From positions 310,001 through 374,000 of the forward strand of contig NW_020289983.1 of assembly GCF_003144245.1 (NCBI RefSeq): a DNA stretch of 64,000 nt. Direction: 5' to 3'. The notes beneath the pieces were generated by a model. It was not told the origin of the DNA. It saw nothing but the letters and a program-made list of their open reading frames with translations, and did not search any database. Shown piece by piece: positions 22,548-34,403 of this stretch (position 1 is the first letter of the stretch; each line of letters starts with the position of its first letter). The stretch comes from Jaminaea rosea. Lineage: Eukaryota > Basidiomycota > Exobasidiomycetes > Microstromatales. Position numbers and translations under genes: made by a program.

Positions 22548-22847
22548 GTTGGCAGCGATGCGATCAAGTGGAAGTCAGAGATGATGATGGTGACTTGGAT
22601 TGGTTGATTAGAATCGGCGTGACAAATGCGCCACTTTGGAAATCGACGCCCAAGAGCCGGCGGCGGACTGAGCAACCTTTGGGCCGGAACGGAGTCGCAC
22701 GCATCTTGAGCGACAGCATGGCCTCCGCCGCCGCCGCCCTGAGGTGGAGAAGCAGGCACACAGACCAGCAGCAAGCAACACAGCCCCGCGGTCGACGACG
22801 CCAGCCTTGGCTTCCTCCTCGCATTCCCGCCCATCATCCCATCCACA
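22548..22847. promoter_or_regulatory. 300-base bidirectional promoter (NAR1 / ABP1)
   Basis: NAR1 (minus) and ABP1 (plus) start at opposite edges of this gap, so both promoters must share it. I see no TATA box. The right half is CG-rich with short GCC repeats near 22727-22740. Confidence 0.4.
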
Positions 22848-24882
22848 ATGTCGCTGGGCGTCAATCTCTCCTCGCCGGCTATCAGTCAGGCCTACAAGCA
22901 AGTCCTCGACGGAGAGAGAGACTATCTCGTCCTCACCTACGAGAAGAACTCCAACGACTTGCGCGTGCAGGTCTGCGAGAAGGGAGACCTCGACTACTTG
23001 CAGGAGGAGTTCAGCGATGGACGCATTCAATATGCCTATGCGAGAGTCAAGGATCCCAATACTCAGCTCCCCAAATTCGTCTTGATCAACTGGTGTGGAG
23101 AGGGTGTACCGGAGAACAAGAAGTGAGTGGCCATTGATACTTTCCTAGAAGGAGGGTCGTGAGAGCTAATGGATGCATACGCTCTTGCTTGCTTGCTCGC
23201 AGAGGACTCTTCGCATCTCACTCCGCAACGGTGGCCAAGGTTCTTTCTGGCTACCACGTCTCTATTCAAGCACGCGGAGAGGGCGATGTCGAGCCCGCCG
23301 TCATCATCAAAGTGAGATACGCTTCCACATAGCTCCTCAGCCAGACGACCTCCTTGCTCACCATTTACCCCCTCGACAGCGCATTACCGACTCGTCAGGC
23401 TCAAAGTACTCTGCGGCAGGCGACGCAGCCAACACGCAGCGCGGCGGGCCCATCACTGCCGTTGGTAGCAGCTACAAGCCCATTGGCACACCAGACATCA
23501 AGGGTCTCCAGTCAGCCGCCAAGTCTAAGCCAGACCCAATCGCCCCAGTCGGATCCTCGTACACGCCAGCGCGTAATGAGCTCGCAAATATCCGCGCAGC
23601 GCCTGCTGCTTCGGCGCCTCCGCCGGCTCCTCGACCGATGGGCGCGCCTACCGTCAATGCCCCCAAGGCCGCGCCAGCGCCGGCGCCTGCCCCGCCTGCT
23701 CCTGCTCCAGCTAGCCCCCCAGCTCCCCCAGCGCCCACGCCCGCGGCAGGCGCCGCTCCCGCCTCGAAGCCCGTAGACGACGATGATCGCATCAAGCCAG
23801 TTGGGACAGCGTACCAGCCTGTCAAGCTCGCCAAGCCAGGCAAGCTTGGAGACCGCATGGCTATGTTCAGCCAGGCCCCAACGTCAGCCGACACGCCCCC
23901 TGCTGGCAGTCGTGTGCCCAGCTCTGGCGGCGGCCCCGGAAAGCTGACCTGGTCGCAAAGGCAAGAGCAGGCAAAGAAGGAGAGGGAAGCGGAGGAACAG
24001 AGATCCAGGGATGCGATTGCTGCGGGGCCAGCGCCAACGATTCGTGGTCCTTCAGCGACACCCGCTGCCCCTGCTGCTCCGCCAGCGCCAGCCGCTCCTC
24101 CTGCTCCCGCCGCTCCTCCAGCCCCGCCTGCGCCTGCTTCCGTAGGCGCTGTAGCCAATGATCTGGCTGCCACTCATCTCGACGAGGCCACCACCGAGGC
24201 TCGCAGCCCACCGGCTGCCTCTGACGCTGCTGCAGGCGGTCATGCCGGCGGCCAAAGCGCAACGGTCATCTACGCATATGATGCTGCAGAGGACAATGAG
24301 ATCACCCTAGTTGAAGGCGAGATCGTCACTGGGATTCAACAGCTGGACGAAGGCTGGTGGTCAGGTATCGATGCGCGTGGGCAGGAGGGCCTCTTCCCTG
24401 CGCAATACGTCGAGCTCTTGCCGGCTGAGGCACCCGCAAGTGCGCAGGAGGAGGAGGCTGTGCCGGCCCCGCCACCTCCGCCGCCCCCACCGGCTGCACC
24501 TGCGGCACCTGTCGAGCCGGAGCCAGAGGCAGAGATTCCTCCCCCGCCACCACCGCCGCCGCCTCCGTCGGCCCCTGCTGCTGCTGCCCCTGCGGTCGAA
24601 GAAGAGGAAGCACCCCCAGCTCCACCCCCGCCTCCTCCCCCGCCGGCGGCACCAGCAGCACCGGCAGCTCCTCCCGCCCCTGCGGCCCCTGCAGAGCCCA
24701 GCGGCCCCTACGCCGTCGCTCTGTACGACTATGCCGCTGCAGAGGAGAACGAGCTCACGTTCGAGGAGGGAGACAAGATTGTCGACCTAGAGTACCCGAG
24801 CGATGAGTGGTGGTCGGGGGTGAATGAGCGTACGGGCGATCAGGGTCTATTCCCAGCGAACTATATTGAGGTGCATGAGTGA
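22848..24882 (+). CDS. ABP1: Actin-binding protein 1 (Abp1/drebrin-like): ADF-H plus two SH3 domains
   Basis: Exons 22848-23122, 23203-23311 and 23380-24882 give 628 residues. Introns are 80 and 68 bases. Residues 1 to about 135 form an ADF-H domain with the diagnostic WCGEGVPENKKGLFASH spanning intron 1. The middle is Pro/Ala-rich with three repeats of the form (I/K)xPVG(S/T)(S/A)Y, which resemble Arp2/3- or actin-related short motifs of the family. Two SH3 domains follow: one with ALYDY-like VIYAYDAAEDNE...GLFPAQYVELL (about 415-470), and a C-terminal one, VALYDYAAAEENE...GLFPANYIEV. Pro-rich linkers flank both. The protein couples endocytic patches to branched actin. Two SH3 domains instead of the single SH3 of yeast Abp1 is a known arrangement in filamentous fungi. 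Confidence 0.95.
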
Positions 24883-25116
24883 GTGCGAGGAAAGGGTCTG
24901 ATGTGCTGTATCTCTGTCGACTTGAAAATCGAATATCCTGTTGCTTGATCGATGGAAGAGTACGGGGGGTAGAGTGAGAGCAGGGTGGATTACGTCAGCA
25001 CGACGAGGCGATCGATGGACGCGGAGTGGCGGGCGGGTGTGCAGCTGAGCTTTCGTCTCTCTCTCCGTCCGTCATCTCTACCTTCTGCCCCCTCTGTCCC
25101 TTTACACTCGCCCAAT

Positions 25117-26604
25117 ATGGGCGGCGACCTCAACGCCAAGAAGTCGTGGCATCCGCTGCTCCGTGTCAACCAAGAGAAGGTCTGGAAGCAAGAAAAGGCC
25201 GCCTATGAGGAGCGCAAGAAGCTCGATGAGCTCCGTCGGGAACGAGACCAAGAGCGCGAGATGCAAGAGCTGCAGCGTCTCCAAGAGGAAGCCGGGGGAA
25301 AGAAGAGGGAGGACAGGGTCGATTGGCTCTATGCTGCTCCTAGTGGGGCGGGGGGACAAGGGCCGAGTGAGGGGGAGTTGGAGGAGTACCTGTTGGGGAA
25401 AAAGAGGGTGGATCAGTTTATTCAGAAGAAGGCGAGGGAACAGCAGGCATCGCAGCAGGCCGAGGGAGCCGCGAAGCATAGTGCTGGAGCCTCTTCTTCT
25501 TCTTCTGGTGGTGGATCATTCCAAGCTCTTGGGCAGAATGTGAATTCAGCAGGTGACCTAGCGGCCAAGATTCGCGAGGACCCAATGTTCGCTATCAAGC
25601 AGCAGGAGCAGGCTGCGTATCAGGCGCTGCTGAAAGATCCGACAAGATTGAGGCAGATGAGGATGGCGGCGGGCCTGGACGTAGGTGACGAAGACGATGA
25701 GAGAAGAAAGAGAAAGGAGGATAAGAGACGGAGGAAAGACGAGAGGGAAAAGGAGAGAGAGAGGAGGCACAATGGTGGGCATCGTAGTCGGCGCGAGGAT
25801 GACCACGACAGGCGCAGAAGCCCCCATCGCTACGACGATGACGACCGGGGGGACAGGTATCACAGCCGACGTCGCGAAGAAGAGCGAGGAGACAGGGGAG
25901 CAGGCAGCTCGAGACGATACCCTGACGAGAGGTCTCCTCGTGTCAATGGGCACGACAGAAGGCCACGCTCTCCACCGCCACGCCATCTCGATGACAGAGA
26001 AGACCACTATCGACGAGATCAACGCCCTCGCAACGGCCGCGAGTACGACGATCGCCGTCCATATGACGGCTACCGGAATGGCGATTCGAGAGGCTATCGC
26101 AGAGAAGACGAGGATCGTCATCGTCCTTCGTATCGTCGCGACGAGGAGCGTCGCCGGCCCTCTCCGCCACGACATCACGAAGATCGCCGCCCGCCACCTC
26201 CAGCTCGGGAACGCTCTCCTCCACGTCGACCTTCACCTCCAATCACCTCGGGCAACGACAGCAACAGCCGACCCCTCGAGCAAAGTGCCGAGGAGCGTCG
26301 CGCAGCCGCCCTTGCCCGAATGGAAAGCAATGCTCGAGCGATGCGGGAGTCACGCGAGTCCTACTTGGCAAAAGCCCGCGCAGAGGAGGAAGCAGATGCA
26401 GAGCGTGACGAGCGACTGCGCAAGGCTGCAGAGCGACGCGCTGGTGGTGCAGCTTCGAGGGACGAGGGTGGTATGGGTCCCGACTTCCTAATGAGGCAAA
26501 AGAGGGAGCAGGTCATGGGTGATGGAGGTGCGGATGGGAGTAGTTTGGAAGAGGCATTGCGCAGGAGGGGGAAGCAGGGACTGCAGAGGATGGCTGATGA
26601 GTAG
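25117..26604 (+). CDS. CWC25: Pre-mRNA splicing factor CWC25
   Basis: This is an intron-free frame of 495 residues from the ATG at 25117. An upstream in-frame stretch has no ATG in good context. The N-terminus MGGDLNAKKSWHP followed by NQEKVWKQEK is the Cir_N / CWC25 signature. A short DWLYAAP motif at about residue 68 is also typical. A charged coiled coil covers residues 20-60. From about residue 190 to 430 the protein is rich in Arg, Asp, His and Tyr with RS/RD dipeptides, a tail longer than in yeast Cwc25 (179 residues). Cwc25 joins the activated spliceosome after Prp2 action and promotes the first transesterification. It lies tandem after ABP1 and convergent with the CFIm25 gene. Confidence 0.92.
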   Translation: MGGDLNAKKSWHPLLRVNQEKVWKQEKAAYEERKKLDELRRERDQEREMQELQRLQEEAGGKKREDRVDWLYAAPSGAGGQGPSEGELEEYLLGKKRVDQFIQKKAREQQASQQAEGAAKHSAGASSSSSGGGSFQALGQNVNSAGDLAAKIREDPMFAIKQQEQAAYQALLKDPTRLRQMRMAAGLDVGDEDDERRKRKEDKRRRKDEREKERERRHNGGHRSRREDDHDRRRSPHRYDDDDRGDRYHSRRREEERGDRGAGSSRRYPDERSPRVNGHDRRPRSPPPRHLDDREDHYRRDQRPRNGREYDDRRPYDGYRNGDSRGYRREDEDRHRPSYRRDEERRRPSPPRHHEDRRPPPPARERSPPRRPSPPITSGNDSNSRPLEQSAEERRAAALARMESNARAMRESRESYLAKARAEEEADAERDERLRKAAERRAGGAASRDEGGMGPDFLMRQKREQVMGDGGADGSSLEEALRRRGKQGLQRMADE

Positions 26605-26710
26605 CTCCCGCAACATCGTACGAGACGTCTCGTCCTAGTCTGGGTCTTTTATCAAGCGTACAATTACATCTAAATTGTGGAGCGAACCAGCCTGCTGTGT
26701 TGTGCACGTC

Positions 26711-27555
26711 TCAGTCCTGACAAACAAACTGGTATCGACTGAGCAGATGCGGGATAGCCGCTAGCTGAGCTCCGAAGCGGTTCGAGCCGTCGTAGAGGTC
26801 GCAGAGGGGGATGGCGAGTAGCTTGAGATTCGAGGGGACGGCGAAGGTTGCTGTTCACAGGGGAGGGGGCAAGAAAAGGATGGAGTCAGTACCGGCAAGA
26901 AAGGGCAAGTACATCGAGCGGCGCGTACCTTTCGGCGGAGGCTGTACGAGGTAGAGCTTCTTGCACTCTTTTGGCTTGGTGATGTGCGGTGGGATGTAAG
27001 GATACTACGAGGCAAAGATGAGGAAGCGGATCAGCTTCGGCGCATTACTTAATCTGCTTGGTTGTTGGGCTCGTGCTCACCATGAAAGTCTCAAAGCTCG
27101 GCCTCCACCATGTAGCAATGCAATCACTGATATCCCATCCACCTCTGCCGCTCTCTTCTCCACCGTCCATCCCGTCATCAGGCATCAGCCTCTCGTCCAG
27201 TCGATCGCTCAACCCTTGGATCTCATCCTCGCCCGGACGCAAGTAGTCTCCTGGCAATTTCCAGAACGAGGAAGCCACCTGGATCAAGAGGACGTGCGGA
27301 TGGCCATGTTCGTGGACGAGGAGTACAGCTTCTGTAGAGCGTCTCATGCCGAAGTCTTCGTAGTTGTTCTGAAGGCGTTGCAGGCGGGCCGAGACGGAGG
27401 GGTCTGTTGGAGCGAAAGGAGGGCAGAAGTGAAGGTGAGCTAGATGCTCGTACGAGGGAGGCGAGAAGAGGTCACGCACCCTCCTCGGGCTGCGGCGCCT
27501 TCGTAGTAAAGGTGTAAGCGCTCAGTGGCTGCAGAGTGATGATGGGAGACGCCAT
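26711..27555 (-). CDS. Cleavage factor Im 25 kDa subunit (CFIm25 / NUDT21 / CPSF5)
   Basis: Exons (minus) 27555-27480, 27403-27081, 27004-26929 and 26850-26711 give 204 residues. Introns are 76, 76 and 78 bases, two with non-GTGAG donors (GTGCGT, GTACGC). The Nudix fold matches NUDT21 throughout: TLQPLSAYTF, MRRSTEAVLLVHEH, FWKLPGDYL, GEDEIQGL, DCIATWWRP, YPYIPPHITKPKE, KLYLVQ and a final LLSRYQF. As in the human protein, the Nudix catalytic glutamates are absent, so it should bind UGUA RNA rather than hydrolyse nucleotides. The Phe at the base-stacking position is retained, with Trp after it. It directs poly(A)-site choice in the nucleus. S. cerevisiae lacks this subunit. Confidence 0.95.
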
Positions 27556-27735
27556 GTTGGGCGATCTCAGAGGGTTGAGTGAATGGTTCGAGGGAGCTTT
27601 TCGAGAAGGAGTGAAGTCAAAGCGTCAAAGCGGAGTCGGCTGCGCTCAGTCCGCCTTGCAAGTCCAAGGTCGATCGATCCAGTTCCGTGTGGCTTGCTCC
27701 TTGAGATCCTATCCTCAACCTCTAAGTCCTCCAGC

Positions 27736-28698
27736 ATGTCATCCGCTGCTGCTTCATCGTCTTCCGATCCTTATGCGCCTTTCTAGTGAGTCACGAAATG
27801 ATCGACTAGCATGGAATGTTTCGCTGACCCTCCCTCTTCTCGCCACGCTCTCGCACAGCTACTGGGATGCAGCGGCTTACAACTGGGCCTTCGACTACAA
27901 TGGCTACTATGCAACGTATGGGTACCCTCAGCAAGGTAGCGCAGGCGGTGCCTCTTCCTCAGCATACCCCGCTTCTTCTGCCGCTGCAGCTCCAACGAAC
28001 AACATCTTCACCAGCGCCGCCCCTGCCACCACCTCCTCCTCCGCCGCTGCTGGCGGCGCAGCTCAGACCGTAGAGGAGAAGCGCCGCAAAGCAATCACGG
28101 GTGGCGCAAGAGATGCGCAGGGTAATGCACTTGCTGGATCACTCAAAAGAGGGGAGCATCGCACTACGGTCATCAGAAAAGGGCCGAACGGCGATTACGA
28201 GGTGAGCAACACAGCTGCGAGATGTGAACGCGACAGCAAGCTGACCGTCGTCTACCCCATGCTTTCCCTTTCTAGGATCCCACCCTTCTCGAATGGGATC
28301 CCGCTCACAAACGTCTCTTCGTCGGAGACCTGGGCAACGATGTGACTGACGGTCTGTTGACCTCGGCTTTCCAGAAATACCCCTCCTTCGTCAAGGCCAG
28401 AGTGATCCGCAAGAAGCTCGATGGCAAAGCGCGGGGATATGGTTTTGTGTCATTCAGCAACCCGGAGGACTACTTGCGCGCTTGGAAAGAGATGAATGGT
28501 CGTTACATTGGGAGTAGGCCTGTTAGACTCAAGGCTGCAGAGAGTAGTGTCGAAGCCAAGGACATTGGGTATAGGCAGGATAGGAAGTTGGCAGAGAATG
28601 TTAAGCATGAGGCGTTCAAGGCAAAGTATCAGATGGGTGGGGCAGTGGGAGGCAGTTTGAGGCGGCATGGTGTGGGCAAGGCTTGGGCTTCCAAGTGA
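27736..28698 (+). CDS. RBM42-like protein with one C-terminal RRM
   Basis: Exons 27736-27785, 27859-28201 and 28276-28698 give 271 residues. Introns are 73 and 74 bases and start GTGAG. Residues 1-95 are Ser/Ala/Tyr-rich low complexity. A basic linker then leads to one RRM at about residues 145-225, with RNP2 RLFVGDLG and RNP1 GYGFVSFSN. The sequence before the RRM (DPTLLEWDPAHKR) and the C-terminal helix are typical of RBM42 orthologues. In animals RBM42 is linked to spliceosomal snRNP and stress-granule RNA. It is divergent from the CFIm25 gene with 180 bases between starts, and convergent with the NudC-like gene. Confidence 0.88.
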
Positions 28699-28756
28699 GC
28701 GGATCGAGGCTCGCACGGGCGAGGATTGTTGCTATGATCTGGATATCGTCTATTCA

Positions 28757-29454
28757 TTACTGGCCAAAGTCCCCACCGAAGCTACCCCCCACCTTCGTCT
28801 GGCTGAAGTCCATCTCCCTGTCACGGTTGCGAGGCAAGCTTGCTCGGTCAGATATACCATCGATTCTCCATTGAGCCGCTCCAATGAGTGGGCTACTCAC
28901 GGATGTTCGCGCTTGAACTTCTCGAAGATCTCACTCTGCTTCTGCTGATCACTGGTGGGCAGGCCCATCTCCTTCTGTCGATTATCGAACATCATCTTCT
29001 CCACCATAGCCCTCGTCTCGCCATCCAAATCACTCAGCTTGCTGTTCTCGGGCACGATCTTCGTCGTGTCGATCTTGGGGTCGGAGGTGAGGACATGAGG
29101 CCACCAGGTCTGCTTGGCCTTTTCTAGGTGGATGGTGAGGGTGGACGAGGAGGCAGCGCTATCCACTGACCAGGTGCAATCGTCGAGCTGGACGGGATTG
29201 GGAAGATCGCCGGCCATGAGGACGGTCTTTTCGCCATCTTTCAGGCCTACCCGCAAGGAGGCGCGCTTGATGGCTACATCGAGCTGTTTAGCCCTTGTGC
29301 CCGCGGGGAGTGGTAGTGTCACCTCGACATGGTCCAAAGCCTGCGTCCAGCGGTAAGGCAGGGCGGCCTGCTCCTCAGCTTCGCGCCTTCGCTCCGCAGC
29401 ATCGTGCGCCTCCTTCTCTGCCGGGCTGAGTGAATCGTACTTCGAAGCGTCCAT
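28757..29454 (-). CDS. NudC-family CS-domain cochaperone
   Basis: Exons (minus) 29454-28901 and 28817-28757 give 204 residues. Without splicing, the frame stops one codon after KREHP. The 83-base intron (GTGAGT...ACAG) supplies EMDFSQTK, which restores the conserved NudC ending. The start MDASKYDSLSPAEKEA matches short fungal NudC proteins. Upstream in-frame sequence has no ATG. The CS domain (about 35-130) contains RWTQALDHVEVTLPLP and TWWPHVL, and the tail holds KMMFDNRQKEMGLPTSD. It is related to Aspergillus NudC and acts with dynein/LIS1 in nuclear migration and as an Hsp90 cochaperone. It is divergent from the four-helix protein gene, 249 bases apart. Confidence 0.93.
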
Positions 29455-29703
29455 CCTCACGAATGGTGCAACTTCGTCGTCCCGGCTTGATGCTGCAAGT
29501 TGCTTGTGCCGAGTGGTACGAAGAAGTGTGCAATCGTGGAGCTTCGGACTGAGCGCCGAAAAAGATGGCGGACGGACGAGAGACGAGAGGCGCGAGCGTG
29601 CCGGCACTCGATTGGGTTCAAAGCAACACTTCTCCTCTCCTTGCCAAGCCTTCCTTCTCCCTCTTCCCTACTCGTCACTTCAATCCTCCTCACGCTTGCC
29701 ACC

Positions 29704-30531
29704 ATGTCAGGCGTCCAGCGTCGCTCCGCTCGTCCGTCGGACGACCCTGACGCTCCATCGCAACAGCACTACGACCCCCTCTCCGTCCTCGACGAGCCTG
29801 CCTCGGAAGCCTCCCCATTGGACGAAGCAGAGCAACGTGCCATCATCACCTCTCTGCGCACCTCGCACGACAAGTCTGCAAAGATCTACCGCTATGCGAC
29901 GCTCTTCCTCCTCTCGCTGGTCATCATCACCTACCTCACCCCCATCCCGGCGTACATCGCCGGTACACACCCGGAGAACCACCTCACCTTATTCTGGGCA
30001 GCTCACCACGTCCAGGGCACGCATGAGGATCTCATCTATCTGCCTGCCGGGCCCATCTACATGCTCTTCTTCGCCTTCCAGGGCATCATCGTCGTGGGTG
30101 CGATTAGGGAGACGGTAGACTTGCTCGGCCTGGCTAAGTTGGGACCAAAGCCCGCAGCTTTTCCTGCTCCTCAGCCCCACCTGTACGGGACTGCGCCTGG
30201 CTGGCTTGTCCCTTCGCTGCAGGATCTGAGGTTTAGCAGTGCGACGAACCAGTCTGTCAATTCTAAGACGCCCGCTACTAGCCCGGCGGCAGCGCAACGA
30301 CCTGGATTGGCGAGCGTTGCGCCGAGACTGGTGTACTTGGGCGTGCTCTTGGTCACGAGTCTGCCCATGCCGTTGATGGTGTTTGGCGCGGGCAATTTCA
30401 CCAACGCGGCTTGGTGGGCCCTTGCGCCGGGAGCATTGCTGATTGACTTGTTGGTCGAGTGGAGCATTGCTGGATCGGAGAGGGAGATTAGGGGACTCGA
30501 TGGACAGAGGTACAGCTACAAGGGGGCGTGA
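29704..30531 (+). CDS. Four-helix membrane protein of unknown function (275 aa)
   Basis: This is an intron-free frame from the ATG at 29704. Residues 1-58 are hydrophilic and acidic. Four hydrophobic segments follow near residues 61-85, 113-138, 205-226 and 231-251, ending in a short polar tail. There is no cleavable signal peptide, so the N-terminus is probably cytoplasmic. The loop between helices 2 and 3 is Pro/Ser-rich. I do not recognise the family. Neighbours (NudC-like, TYR1) give no functional hint. Confidence 0.72.
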   Translation: MSGVQRRSARPSDDPDAPSQQHYDPLSVLDEPASEASPLDEAEQRAIITSLRTSHDKSAKIYRYATLFLLSLVIITYLTPIPAYIAGTHPENHLTLFWAAHHVQGTHEDLIYLPAGPIYMLFFAFQGIIVVGAIRETVDLLGLAKLGPKPAAFPAPQPHLYGTAPGWLVPSLQDLRFSSATNQSVNSKTPATSPAAAQRPGLASVAPRLVYLGVLLVTSLPMPLMVFGAGNFTNAAWWALAPGALLIDLLVEWSIAGSEREIRGLDGQRYSYKGA

Positions 30532-30702
30532 GGGCAGGGTCTGCGAGGTGGCAGAGATGCAGGAAGGTGGAAGAGAGCATGAAGGATGGCGGGGTGGTTG
30601 AATGTGGATTGTTCATTGATGACAAGGACCCAACAAATAGACGTTCCCTTTGCCTGACGTGCCTCTCCCCCGTCCGTTGTCTGTTCACGATCCCTCCCCG
30701 CC

Positions 30703-32300
30703 TCAAGCAGTCAACACCTTCAACATCTCCGTCCCCACCTTGTTAGCCTCATCGAATCTCGGCTGGAAGAATGAGGCCGTATCCTTGAATCTCCACTCGT
30801 AGTGGGCAAAGTTGCCAAACTGCACCGCTTCTGCCCAACCTCTTGCGGCGACCACGAACTCAGTGTCATCGCTGCGGAAGGTCGTGTCCTCTATGCCTGC
30901 TTTGATGGCTTGGCGGAGACGGGTAGGGGAGCGGAAGAGATACTCGGAGACACCTGGCGAGACAGAGGTAGAGAGGAGGAGCAGGATCAGTGAGACGACG
31001 TGTCGCGCTGTGAGGTCTAGGGAGTCGACTCACCAATCCACATGCGGAAGACGGGAGTGGCTGCTAGCTCCAGGTGGGCATAGGGATCGATACCAAGTGT
31101 TGCCCAGCAGTCGACGATGGCTAGCAGGGAGAGATGAGAATTTGGTGGTCGCGGTGGAGGAGCTGAAGGCTCTTCGCCATCGCCCAGTGCCTTGCGTGCT
31201 GCGAGGTGGAATCGGTCTAGGAGCGTGTCGCTCATGAGGAAGGGCTTGCGAGAAGTGCGTCGCTGTGCTGCCGGCTGCATTGAGGATGAGGATGATGGCC
31301 CTGCAACAGGCGGTGCTACCACCTCTACGCCTGAAGCTGCCTCGCCATTGGGAGCGACGCCATCTTCGTACTCGTGATCCGCCCACCCGAACACTTTCCT
31401 TCTGGCCTCAAAGACCCGTCGCTGCATCGCCTCCTCCTCACCCAGCAACATCATCTTAAACAGATCCGACGCACTCTTGGCATACTGGGTCACCTGCACC
31501 CTCGCCGAGGGGTTCAGAATCGCCAGACCAGCATAGATGTGCCATTTGGCCGACAAGATCCGAATCATGATGTTGATCTTGACCGTCTCAATCCCACCAG
31601 GGTAGCGGTCCGTCTCCCAGGGATAGTCCCCGCTGCAGCGCCAGGCTGTGCCCATTGCTAGGAAGGCGGCGTGCGTCATTGCCTGCGTATTGGCGGTCAC
31701 GACGTCGTGCTCTTGGTACGAGAGGTAAACGTAGCGCGACTGGAAGCAGGAGAAGACTTGCTCGACGAGTCGCAACTTCTCGTCGGGAGCTCGATGCTGG
31801 ATGAGGACGAGAGGCTGGCCCTGCGTGTCTACTTTTGGGCCGTGGAGAGAATGACATGAGACAATGTAAGTATCCGCCGGCAGATGTGCCTCGAAGGCTT
31901 TGTGCTCGGGAGCCTTGACTGATGTCTGACCAGACACGATGGCGCCTAGCTTCGTTGAAGGGCCGTACTGCTCGACCACCTTGTCGATTAGGGCTGCCTC
32001 GACTGAATAGACTATGAGGTCGCTGCGCCGAGCTACGAGATGGCCATCACGGAAGACATTGAGCGAGGGAGTGTCCTTGAAGTCGCTGCGGAGCGTCTCG
32101 AAGTTCTCTGGACGATCGCATACATTGACCCTGGGCGATGAGGAAGTGAGGTGTGAGCATATATGCGGAATCCTCCGAGACTAGGCGCCTCCTCACCTCC
32201 AACCTGCGGCAGCGAGCTTCGTAGCATACAACCGTCCCATGTCCCCCATACCAATGATGCCGACCTCGATCTCATCCTGCAGCTGTTGCATGCTCGCCAT
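30703..32300 (-). CDS. TYR1: Prephenate dehydrogenase (tyrosine biosynthesis)
   Basis: Exons (minus) 32300-32197, 32130-31034 and 30953-30703 give 483 residues; introns are 66 and 80 bases. The nucleotide-binding GIIGMGDMGRLYA is split from RVNVCDRPEN by intron 1. Conserved blocks include YSVEA, HSLHGPKV, QEHDVVTANTQAMTHAAF, KWHIYAGLAILNPSA and PNSHLSLLAIVDCW. Exon 3 restores GVSEYLFRSP through to the C-terminus. The enzyme oxidises and decarboxylates prephenate to 4-hydroxyphenylpyruvate, normally with NADP in fungi. A Ser-rich insertion of about 50 residues precedes PNSHLSLLAIVD and accounts for the extra length over yeast Tyr1 (452). It is divergent from UAP1, 249 bases apart. Confidence 0.96.
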
Positions 32301-32494
32301 GGTTGCAAGCTCCTTCCTCAGATCGGGAGCAGGATGTCGAATTGAAGTGGCTTGATAACTTGGAAAGAAAAGCTTGGTGGAATCAACGGACAGAGCGCAA
32401 GTCGAGCGTCGTGCCGATCCACATGCGGGAGTGAGAGGGCGAGGGCGAGTCCAACACTCGGGTCTGAGACAGCGGAAGACCCTGAGCTGGCTTG

Positions 32495-32528
32495 CTTTCT
32501 TCCTTCCTTCCTTCCTTTCTTTCTTCTC
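32495..32528 (+). repeat. Pyrimidine (CTTC/CTTT) microsatellite in the UAP1 leader
   Basis: This is an uninterrupted C/T tract with several TTCC units followed by TTTC units. It ends 21 bases before the UAP1 ATG, so it is probably in the 5' UTR or at the transcription start. Length polymorphism is likely. Confidence 0.8.
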
Positions 32529-32549
32529 AATCACAGACCACAACCGACC

Positions 32550-34165
<1,616 letters not shown>

Positions 34166-34403
34166 GCTGCTACGAGAAGGATAGACTTGCTTCGCCTATT
34201 ATAAGGAGATGGACTCTGTTGCCTTACTTGTTGCCTTACTGTCTTGTCTTAACGTCCTGCTCGACTCGATTGGCCTTGTGTTCTTCTCGCGCACGGTCCC
34301 ACGCTTTTCGAAGTTGCTCCTTGGCCCTGACCTGCTTCGCTGGACGGGAAGAGCAACCTCGCGTCTCTGCCTTCTTCCACATCTCTCCCACAACTCACTC
34401 AGG

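Noticed and set aside
25685-26491. 268-codon plus-strand frame inside CWC25
   Set aside because: It is a +1 shadow of the Arg/Asp-rich CWC25 tail, whose repetitive codons keep alternative frames open.
28897-29607. Longer 236-residue NudC-like frame ending at KREHP
   Set aside because: Its start is not ATG, and splicing at the GTGAGT before the stop restores the conserved EMDFS ending, so the shorter spliced model is better.
34209-34403. Upstream ATG of glucosidase II alpha as the main start
   Set aside because: It leaves almost no 5' UTR after the preceding gene and buries the signal peptide; 34404 fits the family.
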